A DNA stretch of 64,000 bases from Sagittula salina (GTDB taxonomy: Bacteria; Pseudomonadota; Alphaproteobacteria; Rhodobacterales; Rhodobacteraceae), in contig NZ_JAGISH010000001.1 in the NCBI RefSeq assembly GCF_017813235.1, forward strand, positions 744,001 to 808,000. Direction: 5' to 3'. Each line of letters opens with the position of its first letter. The first letter of the stretch is position 1. The position numbers and the translations under genes were made by a program. The notes under the pieces were generated by a model, which saw only the letters and a list, made by a program, of their open reading frames with translations, searched no databases and was not told the origin of the DNA. Positions 36,355 to 43,900 of the stretch are shown piece by piece.

Positions 36355-37647
36355 TTATTCGGAGCAGTCCCCGTTCACCGCCCAGGGCTGGTTGGCGTCA
36401 GCGTATTCCTGCGCCTTCTCGGCAACGATGCTTGCATAACCCTCGGTGTTCGCGGTCAGCAGCTCGGACGCCTTCACGAATTTCTCGCCGTCCCATTCCA
36501 GCATCCAGCCGCCGGAATTTCCGGTGTGGTTGGCGCAGGTGGTCTTGAACGGCGGCACCATGCCTTCGAGGCCGAGTTCCTTGATCCGAGCTTCGCTCAT
36601 GTCGATGTTCTCCAGCCCCCAGCGCAGTTGCGGAGCCGTGATCTCGGCGGTTTCAAAGTGTTTCTGCGCCGCCGTGATACCCTCTGCGAGGATGGCCGAG
36701 ATGATGATCCCGCGACCGTAGAAAACGCCCGACATCTCCTCCTCGTTGGACTTGGAGTTGCCCTTGTCCACCACGTGCTCCTTGATCGCCGCCATGACCG
36801 GTGCATCGGCGTTCGGGAAGGACCAGGAGATCGACTTGTATCCCTTGGCGTCCTGACCCGCGATGGCGAGGTCGGCATCATGCCCGGACCACCAGACACC
36901 GACGAAGTTCTCCATCGGAAACTTGGTCTTCACAGCCTCGGTGATGGCGCCCGCGTTCATCGCGCCCCAGCCCCACATGATGACGTAGTCGGGACGCTCT
37001 CGGCGGATCTGCAGCCACTGCGCCGATTGGTTCTGCATCTCCTTCAGGCCGACCGGGATCGGCACCAGCTCAAAGCCTTTCTCCTCGGCCAGCGCCTCCA
37101 GCACGGGCAGCGGTTCCTTGCCAAAGGGGTGATCGAGGTGCAGGTGCACGATCTTCTTGCCCTTCAGGTCGCCCTGGCTTTCGAGGTACTGGATGATCAT
37201 GTCGGCGGCATCCCAGTACCCGGCGGGCGCGTTATAGGCCCACTGGAAGGTCTTGCCGTCCATCATCGGGCTGAAACCATAGCCCGGCGCAAGGAGCGGA
37301 ATTTCGTCCACATTGGTCTTTGGCAGCACCTGCAGGGTGATGCCGGTGGACCAGGGCTGGGTCACGATGGCCGTGCCCTTGGTTTTCTCGTAGCACTCCA
37401 CGCCCTTCTCGGTGGAATAGCCGGTCTCGCATTCTTCCGCGTTCACGGGCACGCCGCCGATGCCGCCATCGCGCGCGTTCAGCATGTTCAGATAATCCGC
37501 CTGCCCGTTCATCAGCGGGATGCCGGTCGCGGCGAAGGGCCCCGTCCGGTAGGCGAGATTCGGCGTATAGAGCTCCTGCGCGAGCGACGCCGAGGCGGTG
37601 ATCGCCGCCACAACGGCGGCCACGGCCAGCTTGGTGAAGTGTTTCAT
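36355..37647 (-). CDS. Liv-type ABC transporter substrate-binding protein
   Basis: 430 residues from the ATG at 37647, with GGAGGAG upstream. A signal peptide (about 1-23, ASASLAQ) exports it. The periplasmic-binding type I fold of the leucine-binding group is evident (GIGGVPVNAEECETGYSTEKGVECYE, then YVIMWGWGAMNAGAITEAVKT). At about 430 residues it is longer than LivJ/LivK and fits the Peripla_BP_6 branch that often carries aromatic or other carboxylates. Two flanking CoA ligases argue for an organic-acid ligand rather than a branched-chain amino acid (inference). A hairpin after its stop could favour excess binding protein. Confidence 0.9.
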   Translation of the reverse strand: MKHFTKLAVAAVVAAITASASLAQELYTPNLAYRTGPFAATGIPLMNGQADYLNMLNARDGGIGGVPVNAEECETGYSTEKGVECYEKTKGTAIVTQPWSTGITLQVLPKTNVDEIPLLAPGYGFSPMMDGKTFQWAYNAPAGYWDAADMIIQYLESQGDLKGKKIVHLHLDHPFGKEPLPVLEALAEEKGFELVPIPVGLKEMQNQSAQWLQIRRERPDYVIMWGWGAMNAGAITEAVKTKFPMENFVGVWWSGHDADLAIAGQDAKGYKSISWSFPNADAPVMAAIKEHVVDKGNSKSNEEEMSGVFYGRGIIISAILAEGITAAQKHFETAEITAPQLRWGLENIDMSEARIKELGLEGMVPPFKTTCANHTGNSGGWMLEWDGEKFVKASELLTANTEGYASIVAEKAQEYADANQPWAVNGDCSE

Positions 37648-37773
37648 GGTTTCTCCTCCCTGAGAATTCTTGTCACTTCGACTAAACGGTGCCCCATAAA
37701 GGCGAGGCATAGGCTGGGTTTTCCGACCCACCTCCTTGTTATCGAACCACCGGGCCCGTCGAATGCGAGCCCC

Positions 37774-38850
37774 TCAATGCGGGAACGGCCAGAGGATCAT
37801 CTTCTCCCGGATCAGCCGCCACAGCTGCGCCAGCCCGTGCGGTTCGACGATCAGGAAGAATACGATCAGGCTGCCCACGATCATTATGTTGAGATGTTCC
37901 ACCATGGCGCTGTCGATCGGGATTCCCAGCGCGTTCGGCAGCAGATTCAGCACCACCGGCAGACCTACGATCAGGATCGCGCCAAGGTAGTTGCCCATGA
38001 TCGATCCCAGCCCGCCGATGATTGCGATGAAAAGAATGCGGAACGACAACGGAATGTCGAAGAGGTTCGGCTCCGCCGCGCCGCGCCACATGAAGACGAA
38101 AAGCGCCCCGGCGACCCCGACGATATAGGACGAAATCGCAAAGGCCGTTAGCTTCGAACGCATGAGATTGATGCCGATAAGTTCGGCGGCGATGTCCATG
38201 TCGCGCGTCGCCTTCCAGGTCCGGCCCAATGTGCCGCGCGTAAGGTTGATGCAGACCATGGTCAGCAGGCAGACAATGAACAGCACGACGTAATATTGCA
38301 CTATGCTGCTGGCCTGCGGCCCGGCGATATAGACACCGAACATCTCCATGTTCGGCACCTGAATCGCGCCGGATGCATTGTAGTTATACAGCCAGGCCCA
38401 TTTCTCGAACAGCCAGACAAGGAAGAACTGCGCCGCCAGCGTGGCGATTGCCAGGTAGAATCCCTTGATCCGCAGGCTCGGGATGCCGAATGCCACGCCC
38501 ACGCCCGCGGAAAACACGCCCGACAAAAGGATCGCAATGATCGGATTCATCCACGGCATCAGCGTGATCAGCTTGTAGCAGGCGTAGGCGCCGACCCCCA
38601 TGAAGGCCGCCGTGCCGAGGCTCAGCTGTCCTGCATAACCTGTCAGGATGTTCAGCCCCAACGCCGCCAGCGAATAGATCAGCACCGGGATCAGCAAGGT
38701 CTGGAATGCGAATTCCGTCGCCACCATAGGGAACACTACCCAGGCAAAGCCAAGGATCACCCAGAGCAGCACCGCGTCCTGCCGTACCGGGAACAGCGCC
38801 TGATCCGCCTCATAACTCGTCTTGAACTGTCCAGCGGTGCGATACAGCAT
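37774..38850 (-). CDS. branched-chain-type ABC transporter permease (LivM-like)
   Basis: 358 residues with about ten hydrophobic segments. LivM-type motifs include LNILTGYAGQLSLGTAAFMGVGAYACY (about 64-90), FYLAIATLAAQFFLVW (about 129-144) and, near the C-terminus, IGGLGSIMGNYLGAILIVG (about 288-306). The N-terminal about 30 residues are hydrophilic. It forms half of the membrane channel with the LivH-like protein. The gene is 126 bp from the substrate-binding-protein gene. Confidence 0.92.
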   Translation of the reverse strand: MLYRTAGQFKTSYEADQALFPVRQDAVLLWVILGFAWVVFPMVATEFAFQTLLIPVLIYSLAALGLNILTGYAGQLSLGTAAFMGVGAYACYKLITLMPWMNPIIAILLSGVFSAGVGVAFGIPSLRIKGFYLAIATLAAQFFLVWLFEKWAWLYNYNASGAIQVPNMEMFGVYIAGPQASSIVQYYVVLFIVCLLTMVCINLTRGTLGRTWKATRDMDIAAELIGINLMRSKLTAFAISSYIVGVAGALFVFMWRGAAEPNLFDIPLSFRILFIAIIGGLGSIMGNYLGAILIVGLPVVLNLLPNALGIPIDSAMVEHLNIMIVGSLIVFFLIVEPHGLAQLWRLIREKMILWPFPH

Positions 38851-38972
38851 CCGCGCTCCTCCCCTTTTCGCGCCCCGGTCATGCCGTTGCGCCCCTTGTC
38901 GTCACCCTGTGCGGCCCGCTCTTCCGGCCTGCCGTCCCCGGGTTACTCGCAGCGCCTCCCCGCGCCGCGCAG

Positions 38973-39248
38973 TTATTTGTCGTCGCGCTCCGTGTTCCCC
39001 TTGGGCAGAGCCGCCGCCCAGAAACTCGTCATCGCGCGCAGCGAGGCCTGCGTTGCCTCCACAGAGGCGCTCATCATGGTGTTCACGGCCTTCATCTGCG
39101 CATCCAGCATGCCCTGCATCGCCTCCTGCGCCTCCGCGTAGTCACCGAGGCCATTGGCCCCGCGTGCGAGATCCGCCGCCTCTTCCGTCGCCGCCTTTCG
39201 GGCCCGCGCCGCCCCTTCCGGGCGCGTTTCAGTCTTGCGTGTCGCCAT
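38973..39248 (-). CDS. small helical protein, phasin-like (uncertain)
   Basis: 91 residues, start overlapping the preceding stop by 1 bp (TGATG). It is almost entirely helical and rich in Ala, Met, Glu and Thr (YAEAQEAMQGMLDAQ, then ASVEATQASLRAMTSFWAA). This composition and pattern resemble short phasin-like proteins, but no definitive motif exists. No signal peptide or membrane segment is seen. It lies inside the transporter cluster between a small membrane protein and livM, so a link to lipid or acyl-CoA handling is possible but unproven. Confidence 0.6.
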   Translation of the reverse strand: MATRKTETRPEGAARARKAATEEAADLARGANGLGDYAEAQEAMQGMLDAQMKAVNTMMSASVEATQASLRAMTSFWAAALPKGNTERDDK

Positions 39249-39496
39249 CAGGCATCCAGTCCTTCGTCTGCATCAAACCGCGCCCGGCTGTTCGAGCGTC
39301 GAGCATATCCCGTCCCCTCCGAATGGCGCACGATCCAGAACCATGCCCAGATCCCCAGCGCCGCACCCAGCGCCGCCAGCAGCAGTGCCACCACCACCCG
39401 CGAACCTTCCTCCGGCGGCGTCGTCAGCGCGAGGTAGCCGAAAGACCAGAACCCGGCCCAGGCCACCACGTTCAGCACCGCGATCAGCTTCGACAT
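39248..39496 (-). CDS. small two-helix membrane protein
   Basis: 82 residues from the ATG at 39496. Two hydrophobic segments (about 4-23, LIAVLNVVAWAGFWSFGYLA; about 32-54, VVVALLLAALGAALGIWAWFW) are followed by a charged cytoplasmic tail. No family is recognised. It is encoded between livH and the phasin-like gene, overlapping the latter by 1 bp. It may be an accessory subunit of the importer, or unrelated. Confidence 0.65.
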   Translation of the reverse strand: MSKLIAVLNVVAWAGFWSFGYLALTTPPEEGSRVVVALLLAALGAALGIWAWFWIVRHSEGTGYARRSNSRARFDADEGLDA

Positions 39497-39527
39497 TCTC
39501 CAGTCCCCCCTTCCCAAAGCGCCCATG

Positions 39528-39587
39528 CTTCGTCTTGGTCCATGTACTCCCGCCGGAGGCCCGATCTTTCGCAGAACGATCGCCCCC
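39528..39587 (+). repeat. dispersed intergenic repeat, copy B with second module
   Basis: CTTCGTCTTGGTCCATGTAC at 39528, then CCGCCGGAGG. A second module TTTCGCAGAACGATCGCCCC begins at 39567 and matches one at 50963. It lies between livH and the small membrane-protein gene. Confidence 0.6.
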
Positions 39588-39593
39588 GCCGGT

Positions 39594-40547
39594 CTATACC
39601 CGTTCGATGATACGTTCCCCGAACAACCCCTGCGGGCGGAACAGCAGCACGATCAATGCCAGCACAAAAGCGAACCATGTCTCGGTATTGCCACCAAGCA
39701 GAGGTTGCCCCCAATAGATTTCGAAAAGCTTTTCAAGCAAGCCGATCATCAGACCGCCGATGATCGCACCGGCGATGGATTCCAGGCCGCCCAGCATCAG
39801 GACCGGCAGCGCCTTGTAGGCGATGACCTCCAGCGCAAAGCTGACCCCCGCCCGCGCGCCCCAGGCAATGCCCGTGACCAGCGCGATGATCCCCGCGATG
39901 AACCACACCAGCACCCAGACCGTCTGAAGGCTGATCCCCACCGACAAAGCCGCCTGGTGGTCATCGCCCAGTGCCCGGATCGCGCGCCCCATCTGTGTAT
40001 AGTTGAGAAAGCCCAGCAGCGCGGCCACCAATGTGCAGGCCACCACCACCACAGTGATATCCACATGCTGCAGGATCAGCAGCCCGCCCCAGGGCTCCAG
40101 CACCGTATCCCCGGTCGGTATCCCCAATTCTTCGGTGATCATCTGTTTGTTTTCACCACCAAAGATGATCTCGCCGCCGCCGATCAGGAACAGCGTGATA
40201 CCGATAGTCGCCATGAAAAGGATGATATCCGGTTGGCCCACCAACGGCCGCAGCACGATACGCTCGATGCCGACGGCGAGGACAAACATCACCCCCAGCG
40301 TCAGCGCCACGGAAATCCACGCCGGGATGCCGAAAGCGTGAAGGCCGACCAGCGTCAGGGCGGCAAAGACCACCATGATGCCCTGCGCGAAGTTGAAGAT
40401 GCGGCTCGATCGGAAGATCAGCACAAAGCCCAGCGCGATCAGCGCATAAAGCACGCCCGAGACCAACCCCTCCCAGAGCACCTGCAACAGGAAGTCCGGC
40501 GCGCCGATCATGTCCGCGAAGGGCGCTATGAAAATGTCGTTCAGCAT
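39594..40547 (-). CDS. branched-chain-type ABC transporter permease (LivH-like)
   Basis: 317 residues with about eight to nine membrane segments. LivH motifs are LLQVLWEGLVSGVLYALIALG (about 22-42), IFNFAQGIMVVFAALT and a C-terminal GGLESIAGAIIGGLMIGLLE. It pairs with the LivM-like protein to form the channel. The gene is 169 bp from livG, without an obvious terminator between them. Confidence 0.92.
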   Translation of the reverse strand: MLNDIFIAPFADMIGAPDFLLQVLWEGLVSGVLYALIALGFVLIFRSSRIFNFAQGIMVVFAALTLVGLHAFGIPAWISVALTLGVMFVLAVGIERIVLRPLVGQPDIILFMATIGITLFLIGGGEIIFGGENKQMITEELGIPTGDTVLEPWGGLLILQHVDITVVVVACTLVAALLGFLNYTQMGRAIRALGDDHQAALSVGISLQTVWVLVWFIAGIIALVTGIAWGARAGVSFALEVIAYKALPVLMLGGLESIAGAIIGGLMIGLLEKLFEIYWGQPLLGGNTETWFAFVLALIVLLFRPQGLFGERIIERV

Positions 40548-40716
40548 GTGTGCTCCTTCCGGGCGCCGCCCGCGCCGGGGCCAAATTCAACAGTTGGGGG
40601 CGCGATCCGGCGCACAATTACTGGTGAGATCCCGGCATCATGTGCGAAAAACGCTTTTGTACGGGTTGTCCTTGAAGGGTGCATGGGCCGTGCCACCCAC
40701 GTGTCAGCGCCGGTCA

Positions 40717-41532
40717 TCAATGCGCCACCCCCAGATAGGCGTCGATCACATCCTGGTTGCTGCGTACTTCGCTGGGCGTCCCATCGCCGATCTTCTTGCC
40801 GTAATCCATCACGACGACCCGGTCAGAAATGTCCATGACCACGCCCATGTCGTGTTCGATCAGCGCAATCGTCGTGCCGAACTCGTCGTTCACGTCGAGT
40901 ATGAAACGGCTCATGTCCTCCTTCTCCTCGACGTTCATGCCCGCCATTGGCTCGTCGAGCAGCAGGATAGACGGCTCGGCGGCAAGCGCCCGAGCCAGTT
41001 CCACCCGCTTCTTCAGACCATAGGGCAGACGACCCACCGGCGTCTTGCGGATATTCTGAATCTCCAGGAAATCGATTACCTTTTCGACGACTTCGCGGTT
41101 CTCCATCTCCTCCGCGCGGGCCTTGCCGAACCAAAGCGCCTGCGCCGCAATACCCGCTTTCATATGCGTCAGCCGACCCGTCATGACGTTGTCGAGCACC
41201 GTCATCCCCTCGAACAGCGCAATGTTCTGAAAGGTCCGCGCCACGCCCAAGCGCGCCACCTCGTAGGGCTTCATCGGCGGCCGCTTCGCGCCCTTGTACC
41301 AGACCTCTCCGATGGTGGGCGTGTAGAAACCCGAAATGATGTTGAGCATGGACGACTTGCCCGCACCGTTGGGGCCGATGATCGCCCGGATCTCGCCTTC
41401 GCGGATGTCAAAGGAGATATCCTCGATCGCCGTAACCCCTCCGAATTTCAGGGTAATATCGCGCATCTCCATCAGAACGCCACCAATCTGGCGTCCATCT
41501 GCGGTGACGTAACCCTCGCTCTGGTCCGGCAT
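40717..41532 (-). CDS. branched-chain-type ABC transporter ATP-binding protein (LivG-like)
   Basis: 271 residues from the ATG at 41532. Walker A is IIGPNGAGKSSMLNI (about 51-65). The LivG-specific VARTFQNIALFEGMTVLDNVM follows, then the signature PYGLKKRVELARAL and Walker B ILLLDEPMAGMNVEE. It supplies the second ATPase of the importer. The start lies 43 bp after the acyl-CoA ligase stop, so the ligase and transporter genes are probably co-transcribed. Confidence 0.93.
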   Translation of the reverse strand: MPDQSEGYVTADGRQIGGVLMEMRDITLKFGGVTAIEDISFDIREGEIRAIIGPNGAGKSSMLNIISGFYTPTIGEVWYKGAKRPPMKPYEVARLGVARTFQNIALFEGMTVLDNVMTGRLTHMKAGIAAQALWFGKARAEEMENREVVEKVIDFLEIQNIRKTPVGRLPYGLKKRVELARALAAEPSILLLDEPMAGMNVEEKEDMSRFILDVNDEFGTTIALIEHDMGVVMDISDRVVVMDYGKKIGDGTPSEVRSNQDVIDAYLGVAH

Positions 41533-41575
41533 CACGCCCCCATCGTCTGTTCTGAATGTCTCGTCCCGCACCGGC

Positions 41576-43549
41576 TCACTCCGCCGCCACCGCGCGCGGC
41601 GTGACGGGCACGACCGCCGCATCCCGCACCGCCAGCGTCGCCTTGATCCGGCCCTTGCGCCCGTCCTCGTACGTCACTTCGGTTTCGGTATAGATCTGAT
41701 CCACGTCGCTATAGAGCGCCTCCACAAGGTCATGGAATTTCTCCGCGATCACCTTGCGCTTGACCTTCCGCGTGCGGGTCATCTCGCCGTCGTCGGCGTC
41801 CAGTTCCTTGTGCAGCACAATGAAGCGGTGCACCTGGCAGCCCGACAGCATCTCGTCCCGCGCGACGGAAGCGTTCACTTCTTCGATATGTCCCTGGATG
41901 GTCTCCAGAACCTGAGAATGCCCCGCCAGTTCCTGGTAACTCGCATAGGCGATGTTGTTCCGCTCCGCCCAGTTGCCCACTGCCGTCAGGTCGATATTGA
42001 TGAAAGCCGTGCAGCGGTCCTTACCGGCGCCAAAGACCACCGCCTCAAGGATATTCGGGTAGAATTTCAACTTGTTTTCAACATACTTGGGCGCGAACAG
42101 CGATCCGTCCGCCATCTGTCCCACGTCCTTTGCCCGGTCGATGATGCGCAGGTGTCCCGATGCCTCTTCGAAGAACCCCGCGTCCCCCGTCGCCACCCAG
42201 CCCTCCGCATCCTTGGTGGAAGCGGTGGATTCCGGGTTCTTGTAATACTCGACAAAAGTGCCGGGCGAACGATAGTAGACCTCGCCACTCTCCCCGATGC
42301 GGATCTCCACCCCCGGCGCGGGAACGCCCACAGTATCGGAACGCACCTCGCCATCGGGCTGCACCGTGATGAACACAGACGCCTCAGTCTGACCATAAAG
42401 CTGCTTGAGGTTGATGCCCAGAGACCGAAAGAAATCAAAGATTTCCGGCCCAATCGCCTCCCCGGCGGTATAGCCCACGCGCACCCGGCTGAACCCCATC
42501 GCGTCCTTCAGCGGCCCATAGACCAGCCAGTCGCCCAGTTTGTATTTCAGGCGGTCCATCCCCCCCACAGGCTTGCCATCGAGGATGGCCGGACCGACCT
42601 TTCGCGCGTGCGCCATGAAGTACCGGAACATCCGCTGCTTCAACGGGCTGGCATCCTCCATGCGGATCGTGATGCGCGTCAACAGCGTCTCGAATATCCG
42701 CGGCGGGGCAAAGTAATAGGACGGCGCGATCTCGCGCAGGTCCGTGGCCAGCGTTTCGACGCTTTCGGGGCAATTGACGCAGAAGCCCTTCCAGTAGGCC
42801 TGCCCGATGCTGAAGATGAAATCCCCCACCCATGCCATCGGCAGATAGGCCAGCACCTCGTCATTGCGCCCGAGGTGGTCGAACTCGGCAGAGGACCGCG
42901 CCGCCTCGATGATATTGCGGTTAGACAGCACGACGCCCTTGGGCTTTCCCGTGGTGCCGGAGGTGTACAGCATCACGCAGGTGTCGTCATACCCCAGCCC
43001 CGCACGGCGCGCGGCCAGTTCGCCGGTCAGCTCGTCATGCGCCGCCCGGCCCTGCGCCTGAACGTGGCTGTACTCGTGCAAATGCGTGTGGTCGTATTTC
43101 CGCAAGCCGCGCGGATCGACGTAGATCATGTGTTCGAACTGGTGCAGGCTGTCCTGCACCTCGATCACCTTGTCGACCTGCTCCTGATCGGCAACGATGA
43201 CAAAGCGCGCGCCGCAATGGCCCAGCACGTACTCCATCTCTTCGGCCCCGGCATCCTGGTACAGCGGCACCGGCACCGCACCGCACATCTGTGCAGCCAC
43301 CATCGACCAGTACAGCGTCGGGCGATTGCGCCCGATCACCGCGACGTAGTCGCCCGGCGCCACGCCAAGGTTCAGCAGCCCCAGCGCGAAAGCCTGGATC
43401 TCCTCCTCGGCCTCGGCCCAGGTCCAGCTTTGCCAGATTCCGTATTCCTTTTCGCGGTACGCGGGCGCGTTGCCGAATTCCGTCGCGTTGCGGTGCAACA
43501 GCGCCGGTATCGAACGCAAGCCCTCTACGCCCTCAGCCTTGTGAGCCAA
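41576..43549 (-). CDS. AMP-forming long-chain acyl-CoA synthetase
   Basis: 657 residues when started at the TTG at 43549, which has a GGAGG Shine-Dalgarno 7 bp upstream; a GTG at 43630 would add 27 residues. The ANL domain has the P-loop motif LYTSGTTGKPKGVVLSNRN (about 185-203), the adenylation motif GQTEASVFI, GWVATGDAGFFEEASGHLRI and IDRAKD. It activates a fatty or related carboxylic acid to its CoA ester. Two features recall the Liv-associated AMP-ligase group: the gene heads a transporter operon, and a second ligase closes the same run of genes. Confidence 0.9.
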   Translation of the reverse strand: MAHKAEGVEGLRSIPALLHRNATEFGNAPAYREKEYGIWQSWTWAEAEEEIQAFALGLLNLGVAPGDYVAVIGRNRPTLYWSMVAAQMCGAVPVPLYQDAGAEEMEYVLGHCGARFVIVADQEQVDKVIEVQDSLHQFEHMIYVDPRGLRKYDHTHLHEYSHVQAQGRAAHDELTGELAARRAGLGYDDTCVMLYTSGTTGKPKGVVLSNRNIIEAARSSAEFDHLGRNDEVLAYLPMAWVGDFIFSIGQAYWKGFCVNCPESVETLATDLREIAPSYYFAPPRIFETLLTRITIRMEDASPLKQRMFRYFMAHARKVGPAILDGKPVGGMDRLKYKLGDWLVYGPLKDAMGFSRVRVGYTAGEAIGPEIFDFFRSLGINLKQLYGQTEASVFITVQPDGEVRSDTVGVPAPGVEIRIGESGEVYYRSPGTFVEYYKNPESTASTKDAEGWVATGDAGFFEEASGHLRIIDRAKDVGQMADGSLFAPKYVENKLKFYPNILEAVVFGAGKDRCTAFINIDLTAVGNWAERNNIAYASYQELAGHSQVLETIQGHIEEVNASVARDEMLSGCQVHRFIVLHKELDADDGEMTRTRKVKRKVIAEKFHDLVEALYSDVDQIYTETEVTYEDGRKGRIKATLAVRDAAVVPVTPRAVAAE

Positions 43550-43900
43550 AGTTCTTCCTCCCCATGCCGTTTCCGGCACTCCCTTTGTTGCCCTCCCGTT
43601 TTCCGGGGGCCGCGACCGCTTTGACGCCACGCGCCACGATTCTGAGGCCAGTTTGGGCTTGCCCTACGCTCACGGTCAACTTTTTCCTGAGCATTTCCAG
43701 AATGTAACGAAACCTTGCACCCGCTCTCCCCGCAGTGCGCGCGCCGCCGCCCCGGCGGGCCACCACCGGACGACCCTCGTACACCGCGCTGCCCTCCCCC
43801 GCTTCTTTGGTTTCCAAATACCACGGGGGAGTCCGCCCCCGGCGGGCGGGGGCAGAGCCCCCTCTTTCCCCGGCCCGCGCCCGGCGCTAGCCTCGACACC
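43550..43900. other. 351-bp divergent intergenic region
   Basis: Lies between the acyl-CoA ligase (minus) and the histidine kinase (plus). It holds a dispersed repeat copy at 43802-43863, a strong Shine-Dalgarno for the ligase and presumably both promoters, which I cannot place with confidence. Confidence 0.5.
43802..43863 (+). repeat. dispersed intergenic repeat, copy C
   Basis: CTTCTTTGGTTTCCAAATAC begins the copy, followed by CACGGGGGAGTCC and a GC-rich stem region (CCGCCCCCGGCGGGCGG) ending in GGGGGCAGAGCCCCC. It is 38 bp upstream of the histidine kinase start. Confidence 0.7.

Noticed and set aside
35500..38151. 883-codon open frame on the + strand opposite the livF and binding-protein genes
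   Set aside because: It is the complement of well-recognised transporter genes in GC-rich DNA, its composition is His/Arg/Gly-rich with no known domain, and it crosses gene boundaries. Similar antisense frames opposite purH, the acyl-CoA ligase and the nucleoside ATPase were rejected for the same reason.
36355..41532. Leucine/isoleucine/valine importer as a firm functional name
   Set aside because: The genes are Liv-like by family, but flanking CoA ligases and the long binding protein argue for another substrate. I therefore left liv gene symbols empty.
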